From: Sclerurus mexicanus | Taxonomy: Eukaryota; Chordata; Aves; Passeriformes; Furnariidae | Reading direction: 5' to 3' | Assembly (NCBI GenBank): GCA_013396755.1 | Contig: VWZF01000308.1 | Location: 218,567 to 282,566 of the forward strand | Length of the DNA: 64,000 bases | Shown: in pieces, positions 49,001 to 62,400 of the stretch | Position numbering within the stretch: the stretch's first letter is position 1 | Layout of the letters: each line of letters begins with the position of its first letter | Translations under genes and position numbers: made by a program | The notes under the pieces: model-generated | Told to the model about the DNA's origin: nothing | Seen by the model: the letters and a program-made list of their open reading frames with translations, nothing else | Databases searched by the model: none

Positions 49001-52000
49001 TTTTAACTTTGACTCTCCCTTGTTTAACATCTTCTTGTACCTAGAGACAGTTTTTAAGACTATAAAGAGAAACACATCAAGGGAAAGACAATTAAGGTGA
49101 AGGTCTGCTTTTTAAATTGAAAGTACGCTTCAATTATGCTAAGAAAATGCCCAAACCTTTTTGTTTTGGTATAGAAGTGTATGGGATTATTCTTACATCC
49201 CTTAGGATATGAAAGGGATAAAACAGTATGTCTAACCAGGAGAGGAAGAGGATTTAAGTGACGTTTTTCTGCCTCAGACCCATGTGTTTATTTTCTAACT
49301 GCAGCAGTTGGAATAAATAGGGATCTTTCCTGGTCAGAGACTGTAAGACTTTAAAATATTGCACATCACCTTTTACCAAAGAATAAACTCCCTTTTCCCC
49401 TGGACTCCGCGGGTGTATTCAAAACTAATCCATGAGAGAAGCTGCATACTCTCACCAGTATGTAACAGCAATTTCGAGATGCAAGAAGTTTAGCTTTGGG
49501 ATGGCGATATGGCATGAAATTCTTTGTACAAATTGAACCCGCCAGTAAAAAATCATTTAAAGAACAAAACCCTCACGAAACAGGCAGTGTAGAGGGGTTT
49601 TACTCCTGATGGTTTTACATTAGAGTTGGTAGCATCAGTCTTCCTTGCTGCCAGTATAAAGCCAGGATAAAGCTTGGTCTAAACACTGTAACTCATAGCT
49701 GGCTAATCTTGACAGGAATGCAATTACATGCTCATATTTGATCTTGATCAATTTATTACCATTTGATGATCTAGTATGGCACAGACACATTAACAAGCAT
49801 GTAAATCTGACTATAAGCACAGTCCGAGAAGGGCTGAACCTAAGGCATCAGAAAGGGAAATGGATGGAGAGTCTGTGGTTCAGAGCAAGGTTGGAATTAA
49901 GCAGGAATACTGTCCCCATGGACAAAATAACTATCCAGCAGCCTCCCTTCCTTCTTTCCATACCATCTGCGTGTCACAGTCTACCAGTGCTGCAATTGTG
50001 CCAATGCAACTGTTTGTGGGACCAGTGTGAATTTAATCAATGAAGCAATTCAGGTTAAAAATTATTAGATTAGACAGAACTTTCAAAATCTGGATTGAGT
50101 AATCTGATTTACAGCATGGCTTCACAAACAGCTGCACAAACAGCTCAGAGGCCACTGAAAGTCCGAATCATTAGTTGCCAGTTCCTGCTCCTGTCTAAAT
50201 TTATGGTTCCATATTTATTAAACCCAGCTTTGTGCTCTGCTGACTGGCCAACAGCAAGACTGGAGCCAGCTCATGTGGAGATATACTACTGCATTTCAGC
50301 CCCTCGCTGGTGAATCCACAGGAGCACCTGGTCTAACCCTCCCACCACGGCGTGTCGTGGGCAAGTACAGTTGGCACTTGGCTGCCCCTGCCTACCAGGG
50401 GATGGATGCCAGCCCTGCCACGCTGGGAGTTGTTTAGGGCTTCTTCAGGCAGGGAGGAGGAATTCTGGGGACCCCCCATCCAGCAACTGCTGCCACGTGT
50501 GACTCCTGTATGGTTTGCAGCCCAGCTGCAGCTCCCACTGTAGGATGAATTAGGAATTTCAAATTCCCAGGCTTTGGTGAGACTAGAGAGTGGTCTGTGG
50601 TAATACATTCAACCATGCCAAGCCGGAGTTAGCCAGCAGAGGGGAATTCAGGCTGTGGCTACTTCTCAGGGTGGGAACAGTCTGGCCTTAATCAGCACAC
50701 TCTCCTTTGAGAGTTGCTTTACATCAAGTTCTTTCACTTTCCTGAGATAGAAAAATCCTGTCAAGCTTCATGCAAAATTCCTCTCATGATCTGTTTCAGC
50801 CCATCCCCTTTGAATCCAAGTCTTTTTCTGTTAGTTTAGGCCCAGCTTTCATGCTAGAAAGCATCCTGTTCGTGTCTAGTACTGTGTACAATTAATACAG
50901 GTAAAACAAGTTCTAATGCAAAGTATATTTCAGGTCATAAGCATTATAGAGTTGGTGGACCTTCACAATTTTTAATACATTTGGTTTTCCTCATTGGGAG
51001 ATTTTGTGGTTTTTTCCTCAATGACTCACAAGTGGCCCTATCAGTGTTACACAATAGAAACAAGCACTGACTTCCAAAACCAGTAATATTTGATCCTGGG
51101 AGTAGATAAAGCTAATTTAGAAATCTTTAAAAAAACCGCAAACCCTCAAATGTGTCAAGGATAGGAATTTAAAATAAGCTGCAAACAAAATTCAGGATAT
51201 GATTTCAAAGTTAACCTGGAGAGAAACCCCTGCAAAAATCTTAGAAGAGAGATACTTTATCTTCGGGGTTCTGGACTATTTTAATGGAAGCAGCTTCCTA
51301 TCCATACAAAAAAGCACTATTCATAAGAGAAGTCTGACTTGCTAAGCTTTGGCTTTGATGTTCCCCAAAGCCATATAAAATACCTGCATGTAAATTTTGT
51401 TTGGACTAAAGGAAAGATACGAGCACTTTTGAAACCACTGAGACAACCAGCAAACAGGATTTTCTATGAAAATGTTTTTCCAGCTGAGACAAATATGATA
51501 TGTGTGACAGCGGAAACATTTTAAGAAACAATAAATGGCTAAAACCCATCTGCCAGACAGGGGAAGTCAAAGAGTTTGCCTTAGGGGTTTAAGAATACCA
51601 GATTATTCAAGTACTGATAAATTAAAAAAAATACAGGGAAAAAACCCCATGACGATGGACTAAGACTTTTCTGAATGGAAGCTATTAGGCAATGCTTCTT
51701 AAAAAATAAAAACTCTTTGATTGTCTAGATCTGAAACAAAAATATTCTTTAATGCAATGGCTTGGTATTGAGGACAGTGATTCTATCAACAAGATACTGT
51801 CTCAGGAATGCAATGCTTCCACCATTTTTCTAAAAATCTGAGAGCAAGTTGCAAAATCAACCAAATAATTCGAGATTACAAAACGTGGCACTGCATTTGT
51901 ATTCTTTAAGATGTATCTGTATTCTTTGAGATGTATCTGTATCCTTTATGACAGACCCAGATTCTTTAAGAATGTAAAGACTATAGAGATGTTCATGTCT

Positions 52001-54600
52001 GTAGTAACTGTTCTCTTTAAGGGCAGCTATAAAGTCCTTCTCACCAAATCTAACAGGCAGACTTGCAAATTAGAGCTGTGTTGGCTGAACACGTGGAATA
52101 GGAATCCTGCATGCAGGATGACTACCTCCTTAAGTAAGATTTCAAAAATTCTTCCTTCCAACAGCAAGGAGCATTATCCCATCTCCCTGTGTCTGATACT
52201 GATATCCAGTCTGGTGGCACTACAGCCATTGCCACTTTCTGCATTAAGGAAATTCAGAATTGTATTTCTTGTATTTGAATACAATGATACTATCCATTAG
52301 GAACATCCTAATAGCTCATGCTTTTGAAATAAAAAGCTTAGGAAATCTATCACCATAAAATGGAATTTTATATCATTGAAACATTTACATCACTGAAAGA
52401 GGACACTTGCCAAGGTAACATCAAGCTTATTTCTTTCCACAAGCAACCTGAAGATGAAGAATGAAGATGTTTTATTCAGAATTTACATTAACCAATAAAA
52501 ACCAATGCGATCCACTGTTGCTGAGGAAAGGATGTAATAAGCAACAGTGCTTTACTACTCTTGAATTGATTTTGGGGGGGGGGAAGAAAAAAGGAGGAAT
52601 CAAGATTTTTATTTTCATTCACTGCTCTTGAAATCTGGTTCAAATTGAAATCCACAGAAATGGCTTAATATTTAATGAGCCTTATAGGCCACAAAAATGT
52701 GATGTAAGGGATTCAGTTGTCTTCACTGACTCTCTGTGTAGGGACAAATGTCATAACAGATGTGCTCTTGAGCCCTTAAAATGAAAAATGACAAGATATA
52801 TTACTACTTAGTGGAAACTGAATCAAGACAGTTACTAAACTATTCAAAGAGGGACAAAAAAATATAAAAAGCGTATTACCTGAAAATTCAGCAAGTAACC
52901 ACATTTATCGTGAAGGAATCAACCCTGCCAACAGCAGTTTTTGGAGAAAGCCCAACTTCCCCTTAAAAATAATTTCAACAGACCAGCTATTAGACTATTA
53001 TTTACATGAATGACAGACTGTGAAGATCTTCCAACACAGAAGGTCAGACTTGTGGATATAAAACTGGCAAAACATACTGGTGGTAAAAATAGAGCTATGA
53101 CTATAGAAGGGACTGCAAGAAAGAGAAAAAAAGGATCAAGCAATCTTTAGACAACTGTTGATTGAAACTTATTAATATGGAGAAAAAATTATAATTCATG
53201 AGTATTTCAAAACAGAAGAACGATCAAAGTTGTAGAAAACAAAGTAGATGCGAGAGAACTACTCACATGAGTAGGAAATAGTTTATTGCAGCTTGTCTTA
53301 AAATTTGTTGAGATTGTAGCCTGTATTGCTTCCTGGCATCTTTGTTGGTAAGAAACTACCTCGTATTTAAGGATAGCGGTGTTGCTACTGTTGAATTACC
53401 AAAAACTAGGGCGGAGTTCTGCTACAGCTACGATGTAGAACTAGGACTGTAATTCTGTACTTGATTTTACACATTTTCAAAAAAATCTCCTCCTGACCTA
53501 GTTAGGTTTGTAGCCAGACATGAGCTTTAGTTTATACACAGCAAAACGAGACAAGGTAAGAGGTTTGATCTTAAAAATTTCTATGACATCTCCCCTGAAA
53601 ATTGAACAGCTTTGTCCAGGAAGCACCTTGTAGGCAGAAGTAAGTTTTAAGCTTAGAACACTTGTAGGATCAGGCCCATGCAAAAGTAAGTCTATTTATA
53701 AAATACACAATATGAATGAATGAAAATGTTTTAAGGAATACCTGCCATCATTTCAGAGACATCCAGCCTTGAAGAGAACACTTTAATTTCAACACTCTTT
53801 TGTACTGTGTATCATTCATAAGTCATCCTACTAAAACAGGACTAGAAAGAACAGATTCTCCTTGAGAGGTTATTGAATTGAATATATTTCAGTTACAATA
53901 GAGTAAGTACACATTCAGTAAGGCAAAATTTAACTGTCTGTTCAAGTTAATAATAAAGTCATAATAAAGAACATTTTCCTTATCTCATGGTTTGGAATAG
54001 GATTTCACCATGAAGTTTCTATAAAACACCACAACTGATCACTTTTAACCAGGACAGACATTTTTCGTACCTTGCTTGCATCACAAAATAATTTTAATCT
54101 TTGCTGTTTGGAAAGAATTTGAATAATTTCAAAAGTAGTTTTGCTTCTATGAAGTCAGCATGAATTTTGCACTGAATGGGTGGGAGGAGGACTGTTCTTC
54201 ACACCTCCCTCTCCCCTGCTACTAGAATTAGCGATTAGGCTATTTTTTATTTTGCACTAGAATTTTCCTTGTAGCAAAAGTATAAGGAGGTAGGGAGGAA
54301 GGAAGGATATAAGGGACCACTATATAGGATTATATTCTATATAAAGGTGTAAAACAACACAAATGAAATGAAAGCAATCTGTGATCAATTCTAAAATTAG
54401 AATTTTTCTCATGAACCAGATTCCCCACTAAATTAACAATTTGCTCAGCGTGCAAAACTATCCAAAGCCCACTGTCAGTTCATCTGCATTCTGACTTACT
54501 TTAAACCACCCTGTAATTGCACTTTATAGACATACCTTGCTGTCTATAAAGCGATGCTGGCTTTACGCAATCGTACCCTGTTTATAGCTCACTGAACTCA
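37060..54600. other. Gene-poor AT-rich region, no coding sequence recognised
   Basis: I found no exon, RNA gene or intact transposon across about 17.5 kb. The first 5.4 kb may be an extended 3'UTR if the distal signal at 42446 is used. Frames longer than 60 codons are rare and look random. Small features are a perfect 7-bp stem with a 4-nt loop (CTAGGAG/CTCCTAG) at 46312-46329 and a run of about nine Gs near 52572-52580. The 51.9-kb tandem repeat is listed separately. Confidence 0.5.
51901..51950. repeat. Short tandem repeat, 20-bp unit, about 2.5 copies
   Basis: The unit ATTCTTTAAGATGTATCTGT at 51901 repeats at 51921 with one change and partly at 51941. A further ATTCTTTAAG occurs at 51961. 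Confidence 0.8.
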
Positions 54601-55333
54601 TAGCAATATTTAAGACACGAAAGGCAGAGGGGAATTGCAGAGGTTTATGATTTTTGGGTGAGGTGTATAGCACTGTACCCCTGGCGCAGCTCAGCACGAG
54701 GGGCAGCAGCAGCAGCGGTGCGGGAGGGCAGCGCTCCCGGCACGGCTCCCTCGGCCCTGCTCTGCCTCCAGGGGGAAAACGAAGAGCCCGATGTTTTCCT
54801 CTTGGCTGACCCTTTCCTCCCGCAGCTTCCTCTCCGAGTACAATTTTGACACGAACGGTTTAACAAAAAAAGCCCAGCAAGAGGCGGTGCCAAGGGAGGA
54901 AGGAGGCGCGGTGTGTGCCAGGACACCCCTGCTTACCTTGCCAGGCCTGGGAGGCCGCGGACACCCCGAGAGCCGCGGCAGGTGACTCGCGGCAGGTCCT
55001 TACAGGCTCAGTGAGTCGCACAGGTACTCCGGCTCCTGGGGCAGGGAGCAGGAGAGGCCCCTGTGTTATGCACAGTGACCCAGAGCCACCCACAGCGCGC
55101 ACCGGGCAGACCCTGCTCCGCGTGTGGGCCCCAGGCCCCCCGGGACCCCCGGGGGCCCTCCAGCACCGCACACGACTGCGAGGTACGAGCGACAATCACC
55201 GAAAGCCACGCAGGAACGTGGCGTGTCTCAGGGCTCTTCCTCGGAGACTTCAACCCGCCTCGTCTCCCCGCGCTACGCTGCTCCAGGCCAGGCCAGCTCG
55301 GCCCTCACACTCCGCTCGGCCCCCGCCTCGGGC

Positions 55334-55495
55334 GCTCCGGACACCCCCGGAGTGCCTCGGGGGCTCCGGACACCCCCGCTCCGGACACCCCCGGAGCGCC
55401 TCGGGGGCTCCGGACACCCCCGCTCCGGACACCCCCGGAGCGCCTCGGGGGCTCCGGACACCCCCGCTCCGGACACCCCCGGAGCGCCTCGGGGG
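55334..55495. repeat. 44-bp GC-rich minisatellite, about 3.7 copies, with internal hairpin
   Basis: Units start at 55334, 55378, 55422 and 55466, and the last is partial. Each contains GCTCCGG-ACACCC-CCGGAGC, a perfect 7-bp inverted repeat with a 6-nt loop (the first unit has GGAGT in place of GGAGC). This is followed by GCCTCGGGG and a second GCTCCGGACACCCCC half. The copies are nearly identical, suggesting recent expansion. Confidence 0.92.
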
Positions 55496-55656
55496 CCCCG
55501 CGGGCACTCTCCGCCTCCCGCAGACCGCACGAAGCACGGACCGCAGCGGGAGCGGCCTGTGCGCCGGGCCCGGGAACACGGGCAGGGCGAGGGCGGCCGG
55601 GGCAGACCCGCGGCGCGGGGGCCGGGCCCGCTCCCCCTCCGCCCGCCCTCCGCCGT

Positions 55657-56012
55657 NNNNNNNNNNNNNNNNNNNNNNNNNNNNNNNNNNNNNNNNNNNN
55701 NNNNNNNNNNNNNNNNNNNNNNNNNNNNNNNNNNNNNNNNNNNNNNNNNNNNNNNNNNNNNNNNNNNNNNNNNNNNNNNNNNNNNNNNNNNNNNNNNNNN
55801 NNNNNNNNNNNNNNNNNNNNNNNNNNNNNNNNNNNNNNNNNNNNNNNNNNNNNNNNNNNNNNNNNNNNNNNNNNNNNNNNNNNNNNNNNNNNNNNNNNNN
55901 NNNNNNNNNNNNNNNNNNNNNNNNNNNNNNNNNNNNNNNNNNNNNNNNNNNNNNNNNNNNNNNNNNNNNNNNNNNNNNNNNNNNNNNNNNNNNNNNNNNN
56001 NNNNNNNNNNNN
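55657..56012. other. Assembly gap (356 Ns) inside the CpG island
   Basis: The gap lies between the 44-bp and 24-bp minisatellites. It probably results from GC-rich tandem repeats and may conceal a first exon. Confidence 0.99.
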
Positions 56013-56108
56013 GGAGGGCACCGGGCGGCCCGTGAAGGAGGGCACCGGGCGGCCCGTGAAGGAGGGCACCGGGCGGCCCGTGAAGGAGGGCACCGGGCGG
56101 CCCGTGAG
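56013..56108. repeat. 24-bp minisatellite, four visible copies, truncated by the gap
   Basis: Four consecutive 24-bp units (core GGAGGGCACCGGGCGG followed by CCCGTGAA) start at 56013, 56037, 56061 and 56085. Only the last base of the fourth unit differs. The array begins exactly at the gap edge, so it likely extends into it. Because 24 is a multiple of three, every frame gives an octapeptide repeat, but no gene is supported. Confidence 0.93.
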
Positions 56109-56298
56109 AGGGGACAGCGGGCGACCCCCGGAGGGTGGCACCCCACGAAGGTGCCCCGCTCCCCGGGGCCGCGTTGTGCCCCCCGTTAGCCCCCGACAGC
56201 GGCCGCGGGCCCTCCCGCCGGGGCTGCCCCGTCCGGCCCCCGAGCGGAGCGGGGCTGTGAGCGGGACACGGTGCGGGGTCTGTGCGGGCCCCCCGGCC

Positions 56299-56322
56299 CG
56301 CCCTGCCCTGCCCTGCCCTGCC
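56299..56322. repeat. CCCTG pentanucleotide repeat
   Basis: About four to five copies of CCCTG lie in the 3' part of the CpG island, similar in motif to the pentamer upstream of RAC1. Confidence 0.75.
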
Positions 56323-56400
56323 GTGACAGCCCCGCGCCCGCTGCCGGCAGCTGCTCGTCGGCCGGGAGAGGGGAAAGGGGCAAAAAATACAAAATAAAAG

Positions 56401-59400
56401 TACGTGTCTGGCAGGGTACGAGCAGCGAGGAGAGTAATTAAGCCGTGCGAGGGCTCTGTTTGTGTGTGTGTGATCTTAATGGAGGCTCGGTGATAATCAG
56501 GGGTGGTTCGGCCAGTTTAAATGAGGTGAACTCTTCCCAGCGGCAGCCGCCTTAACCTTGCCAGATACTACTTTTAGAAATTCCGGACTCGCATGTTGGG
56601 GGAAGCTTTTATTTGTAGCTTTTTTTGCCTTACTGGAGCCCGGGCTGCGCGCTGTCCCAGTTTAGGGCGCTGCAGACGTGCCACACGCTCCCCTCCTTTA
56701 ATTTATAATGTGTGCTGTGAGTGCGTAAAGCTGCTGCCTGAAATAACCAGTTCTTGTGTATCATCAGCGATAATGGTGGCTGAGCAGGAGCTGATCCTGC
56801 CCTGGGGCAGAGGGATCGACCGCACGGCCTGCCCTATATTCGCTGTGTCTCTGTGCAGTGGTGGTACAGCACGGGGTGATGAGGGTATGTCTTAAATACG
56901 ATGCTAAACAGGCTGCGTTTGAATGCACTGGCTGATCTCTAAATAGCTAAAGTAAGGGCTAAACCTCGTATGATTAATAGTTGCACGGCACTTGCTAATT
57001 CCAAATATAATTACCCAGAACTCGGAAATCAAGTGGGTGCGGTGTTTGTTTTGACAACTTGAAAAAATAATGCTGTGATGAATCAGAAAAATGATTCTTC
57101 AAGCCGTCGTTTGGAAATGTGGCCATTTCTCAGCAGGCATTTCTGCTTCTTTTGTCAGTGATAGACTTAACTCTTGACAAAAAATCTGAACAAGGAGAAC
57201 AGAAGACTAAACAAGACACTCTTGGAAAGTTATTATTCAAAGCAGCTGGACACTGTAAAGAGGAGAAAGCTCATTTAACTCAAAATATGTTATTTTCAGA
57301 GTATTATGGACTTGCATCTGTAGGTAAGGGAGATGGAAATGCTTGTTACTGGCACTAACCCTATGAAATATAGTACTTAATCATGTGCAAAATGTAAACT
57401 AGAAAGTGGATATATTGCTGAATCAATCTTTCCTAATGTGTTAAGCATTTCAAAGTTGGATTTTCACAGGAGGAAGAATACTCAGGACCTTGGGAGGAGT
57501 CGGTGTGTATTTAGGTGCAGGCTGGTTCTCTAAGTGAAGCCAGATTTGTACCTAGCGTGCAAGTGGAGCTATTATTTATGACTTCATACCACTTTAATAA
57601 ACATGTTGCTTTTTTTGGGTGAAATTACAGTATGGTTTATGTTCCTACTTACTTGGTTTCGTTGTAAAACAGTTGCAGACTATAAAGACTGGAATGTTTT
57701 TTGCAATTGGTGTATTTGATGTTTTACACTGACTTCTTGTGAGCATTGGGCTTTTTTCTTGAATAGAGGTTCAGTCTTGCTTTTTCTTACAGATCGCTGT
57801 CAATTTGGAACACTAGGGTTAGTTAGGTCATTTCCAGCTAGTGAATTGGTATTTTGAATTGCAATTTGTTTTGTTTGGATTTTTTCCCCTTTTTTGCCTT
57901 TCTTTAGTAATAGAAAGCGTGTAGAAAGTGTGGGTTTGACGGCCAGTTTTAAAACCCTTTATTGCAGCTGCGTAATGAGACTTGTGATGCCTAAGCAATG
58001 AGACTCCCCTGGGAGTCTGACCAGGGCAATCCAGTGTTTTGAGTCTCTGCAGGACATTCTAAATCCTCACAAAATTAACATTATTGAGTAGGAAACGCTT
58101 AAAGATAAGCAGATTGCTGTGCACAGATATTTAGAAAGCATGCAAAATCATTTGAGGACTGCACAGAGTCGCCTTAATTAGAGACTTGAACTAGATAAGC
58201 CTGTAAATATCTAGGACATTAAACTGTGATTCAGAAGGTAAGCTGCTATTCCCGGTTCAGTTCTGCCTGCTGCCCTGCTCTTCAGTTTAATTTGCATCCG
58301 ATGCTTCAGTTCCCTTATTTGTCAAATGGGGTCGGTTGTTTTACCACCTCTGATAAAAACTGTGAATGAAAACAGAGCTGTGTAACGTTAGAATTTATTA
58401 TTTTAGAAGCACTTGATGGAAGAGAAATGTTAATTAAGGGAATTGTTTTCAGTACCTCTTTCTCTTTTGTACGTGGAGCCCTAAACAGGGCCGTGCATTT
58501 ATATTATACAATCCACTTACGCACAAGCCTCCCATTGATTCCAGCAGAGGCTCTGTGCATGGATTATTGATGTGATATGATCCGAGTCAGTTGGTGTTTG
58601 GCTCAACTTTCTTTTGTGTTCTGATTAAAATATCTCTGTGGTTCACTTAATCCAGGAAATTTCTCCTCCTCCCCCTCCTCACTTGGTTTAAAACCACATC
58701 TTGTGAGATTTGACCGAGGCTTTTCTTGCAGGCTCACAGTGAGGTGGTGGTGGTACCAGTGACGCGGGATCCTCGTGTTCAATGGTGCTATTGGCAGCCT
58801 GTGGAAGGTCAAAATGTATAAACAGTGCTGGAGGCCCAGGATAGTGCTTCTGTTTGTTTTCTGTATTTGATTCTAGTCATGCAGCAGCTTTCTAGTCCCC
58901 CAGATTCAATCCTGTGCCATTCCTCTTGGAAAAGACTGCAAGATTGGGTACTTACCAACTTCTGTATGTTTGTTTTAAGCTGCCTCTACAAAGGGCTCTA
59001 AACAGACATGCCAGAAGGTTAAAATCCTGCTTCTACTTGACAAATAGACCAAATTACAGCACTAATTAGGGCATTGAGGTTTCCCTACTGTTCCCCAAAC
59101 TCTGTGCTTTATTTCTGAATGTCGAAGCCTTTCTGGGGCAGAGCAGTTCAGTTGCCAAGCTCTGTTGGTTGCTGGCTGTTCTTGCCAGTGCTGGTGCCAG
59201 GTACCACGATGGGTCTGCTGTGTGGGCAGGACGGAGATGCTCGCTCACAAGGCAGAGACACCAGATCGTCTCACAGAGGACTCAGGAGGGTGGGTTTGCT
59301 GCCAAACCGAATTTAGCAGGGTCACTTCAGTTCTTTTGCTGGGCGGAGATTACCTGTTTACAGGTAAAAGGTGCTAAATGTAACAAATGTGCCAGATTTG

Positions 59401-62400
59401 TCATAGAAAAAATGTTTTAAAATCGATTAAATATAAATATATGTATTTTAAACATGAGCAGCCTCTTCACGTTGTAGTGTCTTGACATTAAAGATAGCAG
59501 AGGCCACGTGGCCTCCTCATGGTTATAGACATTTGCTTTGCATTTAAGACTAATTCTGTGTGTTTCTGTATTTTATGAGTTCCTTTTATTATAAACAAAT
59601 GTGTTTTAACTCAGAAGAATGTTAAATGTTTCACTCCCTGCTCATCAAAGTGGATAACTTGTACCAGTAGTTTTAAATAAAAGTTGTCCTGAAAGTCTTT
59701 TAGAAGAGGGCTTGTAGTTTTAAATAGCACTCTAGGGAAATGCCACCTGAGTGTTAAACTAAGCACTCAGTTTGGTTCTAGGGAGAGGAAAAGAGTAGGT
59801 ACAGAGATGAAACACAAAATACTAAATGACATAAATAGACTTTTACCAGCCAGCAGAGCTTCATGCTAAGTGTCTTTCTTCTAAATAAATATTTCTTCAT
59901 GCTAAACAAATCTTATGTTTGTATAGATTACCTGTCAGCTCAGTAGGCTCCTCATTTTTACCCCCAAACCATTTAATCTGTTACCACTGCAGTAGAAAAT
60001 GTCAAAATATTAAAAATTATGTTGTAAATGTTAGTTATTTTTGGTGGGATCAGAAAATGGGCTTGTTAATTGCAGTAACACATTAAGTTTTTCTTAGCCT
60101 TATGTTCGATATTTTGAGCTGTGACTTGGAAGAAAACATGAAATTTTTACTGATAGAATTTCCAGAGGTTTGTGATTGCCAAACTCCATGTATTGTTATA
60201 TAATGGTATTTGGTGACGTGCTCAGCAATGTAAGCATGCTGTGGATTTAGGGGAGCAGTGTGCCCATAACAGCATCTGTCTGTACTGTTACAGCTGGGAA
60301 AGAAAGCTGTAGGATTTACTTACAGGAACAGAGTGTTTTGGAGAACAATGGCTGGGAATTGTACTAATAGCCATGTGAAAGTGGGTTCCCCATAGGCCTC
60401 TGTTACCAAATGGATATTGCAATCTTTTAATATCACTGGAGCTGTAACAGCTTTCACCAGTTGAAGGGCTGCAGAAGGTGAGGCAACATACTGTTTTTCA
60501 AGATATAATCTGCAGTTCACATGAAATTTCTCAATCTCATCATACTTATTGCTTCCCCTTCTTTCTTTATAGGATTTTGAACACTTTTTCAAGGGAAAGC
60601 AAAAAAACCCTGGCTTTCTTCCAGTTTCTTTTTACAGGGGTGTGAAGTGATAGAACAAGGGGTAACGGCTTTAAACTGAAAGAAGGTAGATTTAGATTAG
60701 CTTTTAAGAAGGCGTTCTTTATTATGAGGGTGATGAGGCCCTGGCACACGTTTCCCAGAGGAGCTGTGGCTGCCCCATCCCTGGAATTGTTCAAGTCCAG
60801 GGCTTGGAGCAGCCTGGTCTAGTGGAAGGTTGTCCCTGCCTATGGCAGGGGGAGTGGAACCAGATGAGCTTTAAGGTCCCTTCCAACTCAAACCTTTCTG
60901 TGGTTCTGTGATTCTGCTTTTCATCTTTTTGTCCTATAAGTCACTGCTTTCCTAGCATAACAAAAAGGTTTTGAAAGCTCTTAGGTGTTTTACTTAAACT
61001 GTAGCTCCGTCTCACCTGCTATCTTTTGCTCCCTTCTTTTTCCTCCCATTGCAGATGTTTTAGTCTGGTTCTTCTTTGGCCCCAAGACCAAAGTTTGAAC
61101 TACCTCTCCATCTCTTTTCCTGTTGAAAGTCATTGAATGAGCTGTTTGCAGTCACTGTCTGAAGAGTATCTCCTCCAAGTTCATCCTCCCCACACTTGTC
61201 CTGACCCCTTGTACTCGGTACATTCCCTTCCTCCTCTTTGTCCTGCCAGCTGCCGCTAGTACTGTTTACTATACTTTTCTTTTTGAAATCTTGTGCTTTT
61301 TTTTTTTTGGCTTCTTTGACTGTTCTCTCCTCCCACTCCTGTCTTGTTATTCACTTTCTCATTTGGAAGATAGTCTTTCTACTTCCAACTTTTTTGGTGA
61401 AGATTTGCAGGACCCCATGCTTGGTTTAACACTCTCTTCCTCTCTACATCTTGTTTCTGGATAATCAAATTTTGCAAATAAAAATGGAACTGATGACTCA
61501 CAGCACATACTCTGTGCTCTGGATGTAGTACCATCTGTCCCAGCTAAAACGTTGGCTTGTTTGACATCTTAAGATTGCGTAATTGTCATCTTAAGCTTAA
61601 TGAGTCTAAAACAGAGCTGGTAATGTTGTTTCCACCCACTTGCTCTTTTTGATGTCTGTGGACACACACTGACATCCTGAGTAGTTATTGACAAGTAAAG
61701 AGCAAGACATTGTAATTTATTGCTTCTTAAAAAATAGTCTGTAGAGAAGTTGTAAGAAAAGTGGCAGTGAAAGGGCAATGCAAAAGTATTGAAACACTTC
61801 TTTGCCTTAAAGGTGTGAAATAAGTGAGGCTATCCTGTGCAGTATTAATTTTCCTGTGTAAATGCACAAATAGATTTAATCTAATGGGATCACATGTGAC
61901 ATTTTCTGTAGACCTCTGCATGGAACTAGCCAGTGTACTTTAGTGTTTTGTGATGATTGAATGAATCTGCATAGATTTTTTTCTTCCTTTTTCAAGTAAA
62001 GTGATAGTTAATGATGCCTTCTATACTTTGTGTAGTTCATGGGTACCTAAGCATGTATGAAATGATTACACTAATTTCAGTGAAGAATTTGGACATAATG
62101 ACCATGTGCTTCATTCACAGGGATCCCAGGGAAGTGAAGAACATGTCATGTTTTACTCAAGTTTTACAGAAGCGAAAGAGAAATTGTGTGAACAGATGTA
62201 ACGTTGGCATTTCTGACTTCACTGTGCATTCTTCTAAAGCAATATGTTCACAGAAAAAGTATATGAATTAGGTAGTAAAAGTCTATTTATTTATGCCATT
62301 CACATAACTTTAACATCTATCAAATTGTTTTAAATTGCATATGACTTCCTTCTTTTAATTTCAACAATTTCATGGGAAAACTTAGTATTGCAAATCTTTT

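Larger units (their letters stand above)
54660..56400 (+). promoter_or_regulatory. Large CpG island, presumed CYTH3 promoter/first exon region
   Basis: Base composition changes sharply from AT-rich to very GC- and CpG-rich at about 54660, and back again at about 56400. Such an island normally marks a promoter. In mammals CYTH3 follows FAM220A in the matching orientation, and its short first coding exon (a Met-Asp-Glu-Asp-Gly start) would be expected here. I do not see it in the readable bases, so it would lie in the 356-nt gap or be absent. The gene assignment is by synteny only. Long open frames on both strands here reflect GC richness and Ns, not genes. Confidence 0.45.

Noticed and set aside
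37060..54600. tRNA, snRNA or microRNA genes in the gene-poor region
   Set aside because: I saw no A/B-box pair with a cloverleaf and no long hairpin; the 46312-46329 stem is only 7 bp.
54915..56397. Several 280-440-codon frames on both strands in the GC-rich island
   Set aside because: They consist of Ns plus translated minisatellite and CpG-rich sequence; stop codons are rare in such composition, and no splice or family signal supports them.
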